The translations under genes were made by a program, and so were the position numbers. The notes under the pieces were generated by a model. That model had not been told where the DNA came from, did not search any database, and saw nothing but the letters and a program-made list of their open reading frames with translations. 64,000 nucleotides of DNA from JAMWDF01 sp964645405 (lineage in GTDB: Bacteria > Ratteibacteria > UBA8468 > B48-G9 > DSTR01), in contig CAZYCA010000044.1 of NCBI GenBank assembly GCA_964645405.1, positions 186,001-250,000 on the forward strand. Reading direction: 5' to 3'. This document shows positions 8,172 through 16,666 of the stretch, one piece after another (the first letter of the stretch is position 1; every line of letters starts with the position of its first letter).

Positions 8172-8960
8172 TTAAAAGATTTCCCTGCCGATTCTCTTTT
8201 CTGCTTCCTCACTGAAGCGATAATAGGTAGTTCTCTGCAGAGCACCGGCAGCTGCCTCATCTAAAAAGACAGTAACTCTTTGATGAAACTGTAAAGCAGT
8301 AGCGGAGATTAAACTGGTGACAGGACCTTCCAGAGCCAGTTGAATGACCCTGGCCTTTTTTTCTCCGTTAGCCAGAAGAATGATTTCCCTGGCTTCCAGG
8401 ACTGTTCCCACACCCATGGTGATGGCAAAACGTGGTACGTCCTCTTTTCTTTCAAAAAAGCGGGCATTATCAGAAATTGTCTGTTCGTCCAGAGCGACCA
8501 TTCGTGTCCTGGAGGCTAAAGAAGAACCCGGCTCATTGAATCCAATGTGCCCATCACCACCGATACCCAGAACCTGCAGGTCTATTCCGCCAGCCCGTCT
8601 GATAGCTTCTTCATACTGGAAACAAAAAGCATCAATGTCAGCTGCGGTTCCATCAGGAACATGGGTATTTTTCTTATCTATATCAATATGGTTGAAAAGA
8701 TTGGCATCCATAAAATACCGGTAGCTCTGGGGATGGGAGGGTAAGAGTCCAAAGTATTCGTCCAGGTTGAAGGTGTGAACATTCTTGAAGGAAAGTCCTT
8801 CTTCCCGGTGCATCCGTATCAGCTCCTGGTAAAGACCTAAAGGAGTAGAACCAGTTGCCAGTCCCAGTACCAGATTATTTTTCTGCAGAAGCCGTTTTCT
8901 CACAAGATTAGCTGCTTCCCTGCTCATCTCCTGATAAGTTTTCCTGATTATTACTCTCAT
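8172..8960 (-). CDS. nagB: glucosamine-6-phosphate deaminase
   Basis: NagB converts glucosamine 6-phosphate to fructose 6-phosphate and ammonia. It is 262 aa with VLGLATGSTPLGLYQELI (phosphate loop), FNLDEYFGL (catalytic Asp) and GIGGDGHIGFNEPGSS. I place the start at MRVIIRKTYQ (8960), where a G-rich SD (GGGGGAAG) is suitably placed; an in-frame start at 8990 has none. The first about 50 nt lie inside the 3' end of rpsA in another frame, so the two are tightly coupled. Confidence 0.94.
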   Translation of the reverse strand: MRVIIRKTYQEMSREAANLVRKRLLQKNNLVLGLATGSTPLGLYQELIRMHREEGLSFKNVHTFNLDEYFGLLPSHPQSYRYFMDANLFNHIDIDKKNTHVPDGTAADIDAFCFQYEEAIRRAGGIDLQVLGIGGDGHIGFNEPGSSLASRTRMVALDEQTISDNARFFERKEDVPRFAITMGVGTVLEAREIILLANGEKKARVIQLALEGPVTSLISATALQFHQRVTVFLDEAAAGALQRTTYYRFSEEAEKRIGREIF

Positions 8961-10287
8961 CTTCCCCCTTTGTTGTTCCTGGTTCACCAAGCTGTTTTAA
9001 CCCCAGAGAAATTCTCTTGTTCTCCGGGTCAATGTTTAAAATCAAAACCTCAATTTTTTGCCCTTTTCTCAGAACCTCGGAGGGGTGTTTAATTTCCCTG
9101 GAAGAGATATTGGAGATATGAAGAAGTCCGTCGATGCCTTTTTCCAGCTCTACAAAGGCGCCAAAATCTGTTAAATGGTAAACCTTCCCGCTGACCACTG
9201 ATCCGACCGGATAACGTTTCACAATCTCAGGCCAGGGATTGGGTTCTGTCTGACGGAGGCTGAAAGAAATTTTCTGTTCTTCCTGTTTGATATCAATTAC
9301 TTTCAGGGTGAGAACATCACCTGTGGCCAGTACTTCCGAAGGATGTTTTACCCGGCCTGTCCAGGAAAGTTCTGAGATGTGAAGTAGCCCTTCCACCCCC
9401 TCTTCTATTTTTATGAAAGCACCGTAGTCTGTAATATTGACAACCTTGCCTTCCACAAGACTGCCCACCGGGTACTTTTCAGCCACTGTTTCCCAGGGGT
9501 TTGGGGTTTTCTGTTTCAAACCAAAGGAGACCACCTGTTTTTCCAGGTTAACATCCAGAACAACCACTTCTATCTGGTCACCCACACTTAAAATCTGTGA
9601 AGGATGGCTAAGTCTGCCCCAGCTCATATCATTGAGATGTAAAAGTCCCATCAGTCCAGCCTCTATCTCCAGAAAAGCACCATAATCAACAATGTTGCGT
9701 ACTGTAGCCTTTACCAGCTGTCCTCTTTCCAGAGAACGGAGAAGTTCGCGTTTGCGCTGTTCTTTGGCATCTTCTAAGTACTTTCGCCGGGAGACGACAA
9801 CATTCTTGCGGGTGGAATCAATTTTAATAATCTTGAAAAAAGAGTTCATGCCTACATACTCGCTGGGATTGGTGAGTGGCCGGATATCTGTCTGGGAACC
9901 AGGAAGAAAAGCCACCACACCAATGTCTACACGGAAACCTCCTTTAACCCGCTGGAAGATATAGCCTTCCACCGGGATATCCTGCTGGAAGTAATTCTCA
10001 ATCTTCTCCCAGTTGACCAGGACATCAGCTTTTTCCTTGGAGAGGGGGATGAGTCCATTGGCATCAGGGTCCAGAGATTCCACGACGACATCCACTTCCT
10101 GGCCAGGAGCGATTGTATTCTTTTCTCTCTTGAACTCTTCCAGAAGAGCACATCCTTCTGATTTATAACCGATATCAATGATTACTTCTCCTTCGCTTAC
10201 TCTCACTACCCGGCCCCGAATCAAGGAACCAGGTTTGAACGATAGTAATTTCTCTTCCAGTAGTTTGGAAACTTCACCACTGCTCAT
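8908..10287 (-). CDS. rpsA: 30S ribosomal protein S1 (five S1 domains)
   Basis: S1 binds mRNA at the ribosome and helps SD-dependent initiation on leadered messages. The protein is 459 aa and holds five OB-fold S1 motifs, starting near GSLIRGRVVRVSEGEV, VEGYIFQRVKGGF, VKATVRNIVDYGAFLE, VEGKVVNITDYGAFIK and VSGKVYHLTDFGAFVE. E. coli S1 has six, so this is a shorter form. The first two are divergent, as expected for the ribosome-binding pair. The C-terminus is an acidic, Asn/Gln-rich tail. A strong promoter lies at the end of plsC and a good SD (GGGAGGT) precedes the ATG. Confidence 0.96.
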   Translation of the reverse strand: MSSGEVSKLLEEKLLSFKPGSLIRGRVVRVSEGEVIIDIGYKSEGCALLEEFKREKNTIAPGQEVDVVVESLDPDANGLIPLSKEKADVLVNWEKIENYFQQDIPVEGYIFQRVKGGFRVDIGVVAFLPGSQTDIRPLTNPSEYVGMNSFFKIIKIDSTRKNVVVSRRKYLEDAKEQRKRELLRSLERGQLVKATVRNIVDYGAFLEIEAGLMGLLHLNDMSWGRLSHPSQILSVGDQIEVVVLDVNLEKQVVSFGLKQKTPNPWETVAEKYPVGSLVEGKVVNITDYGAFIKIEEGVEGLLHISELSWTGRVKHPSEVLATGDVLTLKVIDIKQEEQKISFSLRQTEPNPWPEIVKRYPVGSVVSGKVYHLTDFGAFVELEKGIDGLLHISNISSREIKHPSEVLRKGQKIEVLILNIDPENKRISLGLKQLGEPGTTKGEDESNNQENLSGDEQGSS

Positions 10288-10336
10288 TGCCTTTACCTCC
10301 CTTTTTTTATTGCTAAAATTTTTCCAGTTGCCAGTA

Positions 10337-10351
10337 GTCAGAAATTCTGAC
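10337..10351. repeat. inverted repeat in the rpsA leader
   Basis: GTCAGAA and TTCTGAC are 7-bp inverted arms around a single base. The repeat lies about 50 nt upstream of the rpsA start, inside the predicted leader RNA. It could be an operator or part of an autoregulatory leader structure; this is not established. Confidence 0.45.
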
Positions 10352-10393
10352 AGAGGGGAATTTCTCCCTGCTACTTTTTAACGAAACTACAGT

Positions 10394-10422
10394 ATTATAC
10401 CAGACAAGTTTTGGTCTGTCCA
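10394..10422 (-). promoter_or_regulatory. rpsA promoter overlapping the plsC stop codon
   Basis: A -35 TGGACA (10417-10422), 17-bp spacer and consensus -10 TATAAT (10394-10399) lie on the minus strand. The -10 includes the TAA stop of plsC. Transcripts starting near 10387 would carry a leader of about 100 nt before rpsA, giving S1 its own expression level within the longer operon. Confidence 0.75.
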
Positions 10423-11021
10423 TTCTCCAGGTTAACAGGTTCTAATCCAGCAATAAGGCCCATTATTCTTTTGCCGATACTGCGGTAATCTCCACAGGTA
10501 AATTTTACCGGAGAACCAACGATAACTCTAATTTTGGCCGGTTTAATGAAACGTGCACCTGGTGGGTAAGCCTGATAAGCACCTTTAATGTAAATAGGTA
10601 CTACACAAGCTCCACTTTTTAATGCCAGGAAACCAACCCCGGGTAGAGGAGAGGAGAGTTTACCATCACGACTTCTTGTCCCCTCTGGAAAGATGAGCAG
10701 TCCCTGCCCCAGGGATAAAATCTTCAGTCCCTGGCGAACAGCTGATACTCCCAGTTGTTTTTCTGCAGGAAAGGCACCCAGGAGTCGGATTAACGCGCCA
10801 AAAAATTTGTTGCGAAAAAGGGTTGCTCTGGCAAAATAATGTAAAGCCCGGGGACAGATGTAACCAATCAGTGGGGGGTCCAGAAAACTGGTATGATTGG
10901 CTGCCAGGATAAACGGTCCGGTTTTGGGGATATTCCGGGCACCAGAAACCTCCAGGCGGAAGTAGATTTTAAAAACCAAGCTTCCCATAAGTTTGGCTGT
11001 AAAAAGAAGGAATGTCTTCAT
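10395..11021 (-). CDS. plsC: 1-acyl-sn-glycerol-3-phosphate acyltransferase
   Basis: PlsC acylates lysophosphatidic acid to phosphatidic acid in phospholipid synthesis. It is 208 aa with the catalytic H-X4-D motif NHTSFLDPP, the acceptor-binding motif LLIFPEGTRSRDG and the later VVPIYIKG block. A short hydrophobic N-terminus (TAKLMGSLVFKIYF) is a membrane-association segment. It lies upstream of rpsA, a neighbour pairing also seen in Firmicutes. The SD is weak. Confidence 0.92.
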   Translation of the reverse strand: MKTFLLFTAKLMGSLVFKIYFRLEVSGARNIPKTGPFILAANHTSFLDPPLIGYICPRALHYFARATLFRNKFFGALIRLLGAFPAEKQLGVSAVRQGLKILSLGQGLLIFPEGTRSRDGKLSSPLPGVGFLALKSGACVVPIYIKGAYQAYPPGARFIKPAKIRVIVGSPVKFTCGDYRSIGKRIMGLIAGLEPVNLENGQTKTCLV

Positions 11022-11077
11022 TTCTCATCTGCCCAAATAACTGAGAAAGGAAAAAATCAATCCCCCGGTAGTACCTT

Positions 11078-11281
11078 CTATAGAGGTTTTCTCTTCATTA
11101 AAAAAATCAGAACAAGTAATGTCAGGACAACGCAGACCAGAGTTAATGAAAGATACCTTCTGGCGAAAGGAGTCTTTCTGGCAAGAAGGTATCCCAGCCA
11201 CCCGTAAAAAGCCAGAGCCAGTAACACACCAAAAATGATAGGGAAAAAGTAGCTTTCTAACTCGTTATAATATCCTCCCAT
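11078..11281 (-). CDS. small two-helix membrane protein, unknown function
   Basis: A 67-aa protein with two predicted membrane helices: about residues 11-33 (YFFPIIFGVLLALAFYGWLG) and 45-62 (LTLVCVVLTLLVLIFLM). A basic loop (ARKTPFARR) lies between them, and a basic C-terminus (MKRKPL) suggests both ends are cytoplasmic or that the loop is. Its start overlaps the 3' end of the preceding small gene by 25 nt, which supports real coupled translation. I do not recognise a family. Confidence 0.7.
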   Translation of the reverse strand: MGGYYNELESYFFPIIFGVLLALAFYGWLGYLLARKTPFARRYLSLTLVCVVLTLLVLIFLMKRKPL

Positions 11282-11553
11282 AGCGTTACTCCTGTAACTC
11301 TGGCTTTCATAATGTCAACCAGGCGTCTGTTTGCTACCACCCCATCCTGTTTAACCCGCAGGAGATACTCCTGTCTGGTAAGAGTGGTTTCAGATAAATC
11401 AAAGGCATCAGCCTCTTTCAGTGTTAATGTCGTCTCATCTTCGTTGATTAGCGTTCCGATGTAGACCCAGCGGCTATCTGTATCCACTACCACCAGTTTA
11501 TTCTGGTATCGCTGGAGCAACGGATAGTTCAGATTTTTCTGTTTTTCCTGCAC
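11257..11553 (-). CDS. small conserved protein with Sm-like fold features
   Basis: A 98-aa protein starting at GTG. The pattern NKLVVVDTDSRWVYIGTL followed by a short beta-rich segment (TTLTLKEADAFDL) and NRRLVDIMKARVTGVTLWED resembles the small Sm-like barrel proteins annotated as hypothetical in several PVC-group bacteria. The similarity is from memory of the pattern, not a search. An RNA- or nucleotide-binding role is possible. It lies 7 nt after dtd and overlaps the next small membrane-protein gene. Confidence 0.65.
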   Translation of the reverse strand: MQEKQKNLNYPLLQRYQNKLVVVDTDSRWVYIGTLINEDETTLTLKEADAFDLSETTLTRQEYLLRVKQDGVVANRRLVDIMKARVTGVTLWEDIITS

Positions 11554-11560
11554 TTTTTTC

Positions 11561-12025
11561 TCACAGGTTTGGTGAAATCCGCTCTCTTGGCGACTGGAGG
11601 TAAACAGTTACAGGCCCGTCGTTATGGATTTCCACCACCATGTAGCTACCAAAGGACCCACTAACTAAGTCCGGAACTTTTTCCTTCAGTTTAGCCACAA
11701 ACTTTTCATAAAGGGGTAACGCAATAGAAGCTTCTGCTGCCTGAGTGAAATCCGGACGGCAGCCAGCACTGCAGTCTCCATAAAGGGTGAACTGAGAAAC
11801 AACAATAAGTTTCCCTCCAGTCTGAAGAAGAGAAAGATTCATTTTGTTGTTCTGGTCGTTGAAAATGCGCAGAGTAAGAACCTTCCGGGCCATTTCTTCT
11901 ATGTCTTCTTCGTTGTCCTGTTTTCCAATGCCAACCAGAACAACCATTCCCTGGCCAATACTCCCGACAGGGAGATTATCAACAGTCAATGTTGCTTTTT
12001 TGACGCGCTGGATAAGCAGCCGCAT
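11561..12025 (-). CDS. dtd: D-aminoacyl-tRNA deacylase
   Basis: Dtd removes D-amino acids (and glycine from tRNA-Ala) from mischarged tRNAs. It is 154 aa from ATG 12025. The SQFTLYGD motif and the C-terminal NDGPVTVYLQSP (the Gly-cisPro-type GP motif) are both present. An earlier in-frame ATG at 12061 would overlap the promoter and adds residues foreign to the family. The -10 box ends 6 nt before the ATG, so the message is predicted to be leaderless. It heads the run dtd-small genes-plsC. Confidence 0.95.
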   Translation of the reverse strand: MRLLIQRVKKATLTVDNLPVGSIGQGMVVLVGIGKQDNEEDIEEMARKVLTLRIFNDQNNKMNLSLLQTGGKLIVVSQFTLYGDCSAGCRPDFTQAAEASIALPLYEKFVAKLKEKVPDLVSGSFGSYMVVEIHNDGPVTVYLQSPRERISPNL

Positions 12026-12031
12026 AAGGAA

Positions 12032-12061
12032 AATATACCACAGCCTCAATTCCTTTGACAA
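12032..12061 (-). promoter_or_regulatory. dtd promoter, leaderless type
   Basis: On the minus strand: -35 TTGTCA (12056-12061), 18-bp spacer, extended -10 (TGG then TATATT, 12032-12037), 6 nt, ATG. Its -35 overlaps the -35 of the divergent dapF promoter by five bases. Confidence 0.7.
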
Positions 12062-12083
12062 CCGGTTTTTTCGTCGGTAAACT
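12055..12083 (+). promoter_or_regulatory. dapF promoter, leaderless type
   Basis: A perfect -35 TTGACA (12055-12060), 17-bp spacer and -10 TAAACT (12078-12083) are followed by 7 nt and then two consecutive ATG codons at 12091 and 12094. No SD is present because the promoter occupies the space. Confidence 0.7.
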
Positions 12084-12090
12084 TATATTC

Positions 12091-12891
12091 ATGATGAAGT
12101 TTTATAAAATAGTTGGGTCCGGGAATGATTTTGTGGTTCTGGATAATCGGGGAATGAAAATCAAAAATGCCAGCTCCCTGGCCCGCCAGATGTGTGAAAG
12201 AAAGTTCGGTGTAGGAGCCGATGGAATGTTGCTTCTGGAGAATTCCAGGCTGGCAGATTTCAGGATGCGTATCTTTAACCCTGACGGTTCCGAAGCCGAA
12301 ATGTGCGGAAACGGACTGAGGTGTCTGGTAAGTTTTGTTAAGATGAAGGGTATCACCACCAGGAAGAAACTTACTATCGAGACAAAAGCAGGTCTGCACA
12401 AAGCTTATCTGGAAGCAAGCAGAGTCAGGGTTGGCATGTCAATAGTGGAGAAAGCTATCCTTAACCGTCAGATTAAGGCTGGGGAAAAAAATTTCACGGT
12501 GCACACGGTTAATACCGGTGTACCCCATGCCATCATCATGGTGGATAATGTCTCAGAGGTGGATGTTTCTAATCAAGGACCGGTTTTTCGTTTTCATGAA
12601 TCTTTCGGTCCTTCCGGCACAAATGTAGACTGGGTAGAAGTTACTGGCAGCAAGGAGCTGAAAATTCGTACCTATGAGCGGGGTGTAGAAGCAGAAACTT
12701 TATCCTGCGGCACCGGTTCTGTTGCTGCGGCTATTATCTCGTATCTACTGGGCAGAGTTGTTCCACCGGTGAACATAAAGGTTGCTTCCGGGGAAACGTT
12801 GAAGGTGATTTTCAATCCGGACTTAACTGAAATTTTCCTGGAAGGCCAGACCTTTTGTCCCTTTACCGGTATATGGCTGGCTAAAAAGTAG
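12091..12891 (+). CDS. dapF: diaminopimelate epimerase
   Basis: DapF converts LL- to meso-diaminopimelate for lysine and peptidoglycan synthesis. It is 266 aa, the usual length. Both catalytic cysteines are seen: EMCGNGLRC and ETLSCGTGSVAAA. KFYKIVGSGNDFVVLDNRG is the family N-terminus. Start codons at 12091 and 12094 are adjacent (MMKFYK); the promoter favours the first. An in-frame ATG at 12055 lies in the promoter and is rejected. comEC follows after 8 nt. Confidence 0.96.
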   Translation: MMKFYKIVGSGNDFVVLDNRGMKIKNASSLARQMCERKFGVGADGMLLLENSRLADFRMRIFNPDGSEAEMCGNGLRCLVSFVKMKGITTRKKLTIETKAGLHKAYLEASRVRVGMSIVEKAILNRQIKAGEKNFTVHTVNTGVPHAIIMVDNVSEVDVSNQGPVFRFHESFGPSGTNVDWVEVTGSKELKIRTYERGVEAETLSCGTGSVAAAIISYLLGRVVPPVNIKVASGETLKVIFNPDLTEIFLEGQTFCPFTGIWLAKK

Positions 12892-12899
12892 GAAGAAGG

Positions 12900-15116
12900 T
12901 TGATTGCTGGTTATTTTGTGCTGGATCCCTGGCTTTTATCCCTGGTTGCCCTTATTTCTGGTGTGCTGGGTGGCTGGTGGTTTTTTGCATCCGGTTTACC
13001 CTGGCAGTCTTTAAATCTGGCAGTTTTACCCCTGTTATTTCTCCACCGTCGTTTTATTTTGTTTCTCCTTTTCTTTGAGGCAGGTCTTCTCCTTACATCC
13101 TGCCGGTTGAATCTTCCCGCCGACCATGTGGCTAAATCAGTACCAGAGTATGTTTGTTGTCTTACGGGAAGGGTGACCGGCCAAATAAAAGAAGGAGTTT
13201 TCTCCCGGAAGATTTTGCTGAAAACAGAAAACTGGTCCGGACAGGATGGTAGAGAACAGAACTGCCGCGGGTTAATCCTGGTGGAAATGGAAACTGGTGC
13301 ATCAGTGAATCCCGGGCAGAAGGTGAGATTCCACCAGGTGAGACTGGAGCGGATAGATAAGGCTAAAAATCCTGGTCAGGAAAAGCTGGCAGGCCTGTGG
13401 CAATTGCGCGGTATTCTCCTCAGGGGGAAAGCCAGATCTTTCAGTATTGTTGACCCCGGACAGGGGTTTTATTTCCGCATGCGGCAGTTTTTAAGGGACA
13501 GGGTGGAGAAAATCTTTGCCCATTATCTGAAGGGTTATCCTGAAGAATCTTTGTTCCTGCAGACCATTTCCGTAGGCGGGGATACCATTCCTTACTTTTT
13601 AAGGGTATTGGGCTTGCGTAGCGGAACATTTCATCTTCTGGTTATTTCCGGTCTTCATGTCGGTTTTCTTTTTCTTCTTTACTCCTTTGTTTCTTTCCCT
13701 CTCCGGAGGCATTTTTTCCGTTACCATAAGGCCTTTTCGCTCTCTGGACTGTTGATTCTCTTTTTTTATGCGGGGTTAACCGGCTGGCATATGGCTACAG
13801 TAAGAGCTGTTTTGATGATTTCCTTTTTCCTTTTAGGGGAACTGCTGGGCCGTGAAATTTCCGGTTTGAAATCAATTATGATGGCTGCTCTGGTTCTTTT
13901 ACTGATAAGTCCTCTGGCTCTTTTTGAGGTCGGTTTTCAACTTTCTTTTGTCGCAACTTCTGGAATTCTTTTAACTGTGACTGCTCTGGAAGAATATCCT
14001 TTCACCAGAAGGTTACCCTGGCGGCCGCTTTGGTCTGCTACATCAGGAGCATCCGTTTTTGTTTTTCCGCTTCTTTTATATCACTTTGGTTACCTTTCTC
14101 CTCTGGGGTTAATCAACAATATTATTGCCGTTCCACTGGCTGCTTTAATAACAATGTCCAGTTTTCTTTTCTGGATTTTACCAGGTCTTTTTTCCTTGCC
14201 AGTACGATTGCTTTCTTCCTTTTTCCTGAAACTGCTGACAATTTTAGCCAGATTTTCACCGCAGTATGCGGCAACATTAAATCCGGCAACTACTTTTTTT
14301 CTTTACGCTGTTTTACTCTGCCTGGTTATTCGTTGTCCGGGAAGAAAAAGAGTGATAGGTTTAGGATTCTGTCTTATAGGGTTGTTTGTTTCCCTGGTAA
14401 GAATTAACCGTCCGGAAAGCAACAGTACTGCTATTTTCTTTTCTGCACCTGAACTTGTCTGTGCTTTCTCCTCACATAATGGTCTGGTAATTTTTACCCC
14501 GGACCATGACGCTCCAGGTAACCTCAGGAAGTTTGTTTTACCGTTTGCGCGGAAAGAAAAAATTCGCAAGGTGGAGGCATTATTTTTTACCGAAGTCACT
14601 CATGACCACTGGGGAGCCTGGCAGCGGATATACCGTCAACTGCCAGTTTCCACACTTTATGATTTAGAAACAGCAAAAAACTCTCTTTCCTGGTCAAAAA
14701 AACCGGATTACAAGGTCAGTCATCAATTTTTAAGGACAAAACAACCTGTTTTCGCTGGTTCCGGTACAGTGGAACTTCTGCACCACGGCTGCCTGGAAAA
14801 GAACGCTCCGGTGTATCTGCTGGTGCAGGGTAACTGCCGGTTTCTTCTTGCCTCTGAGGTTACGAAAGAAAACAGTCAGGCGCTTTCTGGTGTCAGGGTG
14901 GATGTTGCCGTCATTGGAAAAATAGGGGGCCAGAAACAGGTTGTGGAGAACGTTAAGGGATTACGCTGTTTATATCTCATAACACCGAGAAGATTAAAGT
15001 CACAAGCCTGGTGTGAGAAACTTCCCAGAATCCAGACCTTTTATCTTTCAGACGCAGCCGTGGCTGTCCGGACAGACCAGCGTCCTTTTTCCATTTTCCC
15101 GTGGGATAGTTTATAA
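12900..15116 (+). CDS. comEC: ComEC/Rec2-type DNA uptake channel
   Basis: ComEC carries single-stranded DNA across the inner membrane during transformation. It is 738 aa from a TTG start with an SD (AGGAAGAAGG). It has N-terminal membrane segments, an OB-like soluble region (about residues 75-190) and the multi-helix competence domain (HLLVISGLHVG and FYAGLTGWHMATVRAVLM). The C-terminal metallo-beta-lactamase-like domain is degenerate: EVTHDHWGAW near residue 565 replaces the usual HxHxDH metal motif. Together with the pseudopilin-like genes this hints at natural competence, but a full system is not shown. Confidence 0.93.
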   Translation: MIAGYFVLDPWLLSLVALISGVLGGWWFFASGLPWQSLNLAVLPLLFLHRRFILFLLFFEAGLLLTSCRLNLPADHVAKSVPEYVCCLTGRVTGQIKEGVFSRKILLKTENWSGQDGREQNCRGLILVEMETGASVNPGQKVRFHQVRLERIDKAKNPGQEKLAGLWQLRGILLRGKARSFSIVDPGQGFYFRMRQFLRDRVEKIFAHYLKGYPEESLFLQTISVGGDTIPYFLRVLGLRSGTFHLLVISGLHVGFLFLLYSFVSFPLRRHFFRYHKAFSLSGLLILFFYAGLTGWHMATVRAVLMISFFLLGELLGREISGLKSIMMAALVLLLISPLALFEVGFQLSFVATSGILLTVTALEEYPFTRRLPWRPLWSATSGASVFVFPLLLYHFGYLSPLGLINNIIAVPLAALITMSSFLFWILPGLFSLPVRLLSSFFLKLLTILARFSPQYAATLNPATTFFLYAVLLCLVIRCPGRKRVIGLGFCLIGLFVSLVRINRPESNSTAIFFSAPELVCAFSSHNGLVIFTPDHDAPGNLRKFVLPFARKEKIRKVEALFFTEVTHDHWGAWQRIYRQLPVSTLYDLETAKNSLSWSKKPDYKVSHQFLRTKQPVFAGSGTVELLHHGCLEKNAPVYLLVQGNCRFLLASEVTKENSQALSGVRVDVAVIGKIGGQKQVVENVKGLRCLYLITPRRLKSQAWCEKLPRIQTFYLSDAAVAVRTDQRPFSIFPWDSL

Positions 15117-15117
15117 T
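15112..15117 (+). promoter_or_regulatory. possible -10 box overlapping the comEC stop
   Basis: TATAAT here includes the TAA stop of comEC and lies 21 nt before the next ATG. The -35 is poor (TTCCAT), so this is tentative. The same arrangement, -10 over the upstream stop codon, occurs at rpsA. Confidence 0.35.
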
Positions 15118-15138
15118 ATTAGCAAAACAAGGAAGGGC

Positions 15139-15468
15139 ATGGTTAAAGAAGCAGTTGAGAAAATCAAGGAAGTGGAAAGGCAGGCTTCAGAAAAGCTGGA
15201 GCAGGCCAGGATAAAAGCACAAAAACTTATCTCTGAGGTCAGAGAGAGGGTAGAATCTTTTCAGAAAGAAAAAGAAACACAGCTGAAAAATTTGCTGCGA
15301 GAATGGGAAAAAGAGCAGGAAAAATACCTGGCTAAGGAAATACTGGTGGAAAAGGAAAGAACCAGACAAAAACTTTTACTGCTGAAAAAAACCTTTGTCG
15401 AGAAAAAAGAATTTCTCGTAAGTAACTGCACTGATGTAGTTTTAAACTGGCTGAACCAGCAAGAGTAA
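15139..15468 (+). CDS. coiled-coil protein resembling V/A-type ATPase subunit H (peripheral stalk)
   Basis: A 109-aa, almost wholly helical charged protein. The N-terminus MVKEAVEKIKEVERQASEKL and the spacing of A, K and E in EQARIKAQKLISEVRERVES resemble AhaH/subunit G-H of archaeal-type rotary ATPases. I chose ATG 15139, with SD AAGGAAGGG; an in-frame ATG at 15013 lies inside comEC. No other ATPase subunit gene is in the window, so it is an orphan here or the complex lies elsewhere. It could also be an unrelated coiled-coil protein. Confidence 0.6.
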   Translation: MVKEAVEKIKEVERQASEKLEQARIKAQKLISEVRERVESFQKEKETQLKNLLREWEKEQEKYLAKEILVEKERTRQKLLLLKKTFVEKKEFLVSNCTDVVLNWLNQQE

Positions 15469-15472
15469 ATTT

Positions 15473-16666
15473 TCAGCAAGCCACTACCCTGTTTCTTCCC
15501 TGGCCCTTAGCCTGGTAAAGGGCGTGGTCTGCTTTTTTCAGAAGTTCATCTGCACTGGTGCCATCATGGGGAAAACAGGCTACGCCAAAACTCAAAGTTA
15601 AATCTCCCTGTGGTTGTTTATCTTCGTTGGGAAATTCATACTCCTGAACTTTCCTTCTCAGGTCTTCGCAAATTTTTAAGGCATGCACTTTAGAAGTCTG
15701 GGGTAGTATTATCACGAACTCTTCCCCGCCCCATCTGGCGACAATATCACCGCCCTTTACTCCTTTGCGTAAAATACTGGCTATTTCTCTCAGGGCTGCA
15801 TCTCCCAGATGGTGTCCATTGGTATCGTTATATACCTTGAAGTAATCAATATCGCAGATACACAGGGCCACAGGTTGATTTCGCTGCCGCATCTCTGTCA
15901 GAACTTGAGAAAAGATAGATTCAAAATGCCGCCGGTTATATAACTGCGTGAGGCTATCAGTGATTGCCAGAAGTTTAGTTTTCTGAAAAAGCTCTGTGTT
16001 CTCAATAAAAAGACAGGTGGGAGCAATGACCATACGCAATAACTCCAGGTCCCGCGGCTTAAAAAAACGTTTTTTCTTAGAGAAGATGCCGATAAGACCG
16101 ATAGTTCTGTTCTGATGAGTTAAAGGGGCAATGAGAAAGGAGGAAATCCCCTGTTGATGATAAAATTCATACTCCTGGAAACTGCCTGTGTTGTTAACCA
16201 AAACCGGGTGGCCTTTAAGTACCGCGTCTTCTACAATTTCTTCTGCAAGTTTTATCTTCTCCCCGCGCTCTACCCGGACAAAATTTTCACCGAAAAGTTG
16301 CATGATAATTGTCTCCTGGTGGAAGTGACTGGTCAGAGAATCAATAATTTTGTCCAGGACCTCTTCCAGGGAAAGGTCACTTCTGAAATTCTCCATGATA
16401 TCTCTTATTGTGGTGAGAAGTTTCATTTCTAAGGCATAATCGGAAAGAGCCAGTTTCGTTTTATCCAGTTCTTTAATTAGAGCACTGAACCGGTTGGATT
16501 GCTGAAAACCGAAGATGACATCGGTTAAGATAAACAGTAGAATCAACGTTTCCAGACTGATTAAGTACAGGAGAGAAGAATAGACTATGTTGCGGTAAAG
16601 CTGAATATTCAGAAAGAGCACAAAAAGGCAAGTCAGGAGAAAAACAAAATTTCTAATAGTCCTCAC
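15473..16666 (-). CDS. membrane-bound GAF-GGDEF diguanylate cyclase
   Basis: This enzyme makes cyclic di-GMP from two GTP. It is 397 aa with two N-terminal membrane helices (about residues 7-23 and 30-50), a short coiled coil, a GAF domain (about 90-230) and a C-terminal GGDEF domain. The active site reads RWGGEEFVI; ITDSLTQLYNRRHFE opens the domain and LYQAKGQGRNRV closes it. The start is GTG, overlapping the rplT stop by 4 nt, so this signalling gene is coupled to a ribosomal-protein operon. No I-site RxxD was seen in the usual place upstream of the motif. Confidence 0.92.
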   Translation of the reverse strand: MRTIRNFVFLLTCLFVLFLNIQLYRNIVYSSLLYLISLETLILLFILTDVIFGFQQSNRFSALIKELDKTKLALSDYALEMKLLTTIRDIMENFRSDLSLEEVLDKIIDSLTSHFHQETIIMQLFGENFVRVERGEKIKLAEEIVEDAVLKGHPVLVNNTGSFQEYEFYHQQGISSFLIAPLTHQNRTIGLIGIFSKKKRFFKPRDLELLRMVIAPTCLFIENTELFQKTKLLAITDSLTQLYNRRHFESIFSQVLTEMRQRNQPVALCICDIDYFKVYNDTNGHHLGDAALREIASILRKGVKGGDIVARWGGEEFVIILPQTSKVHALKICEDLRRKVQEYEFPNEDKQPQGDLTLSFGVACFPHDGTSADELLKKADHALYQAKGQGRNRVVAC

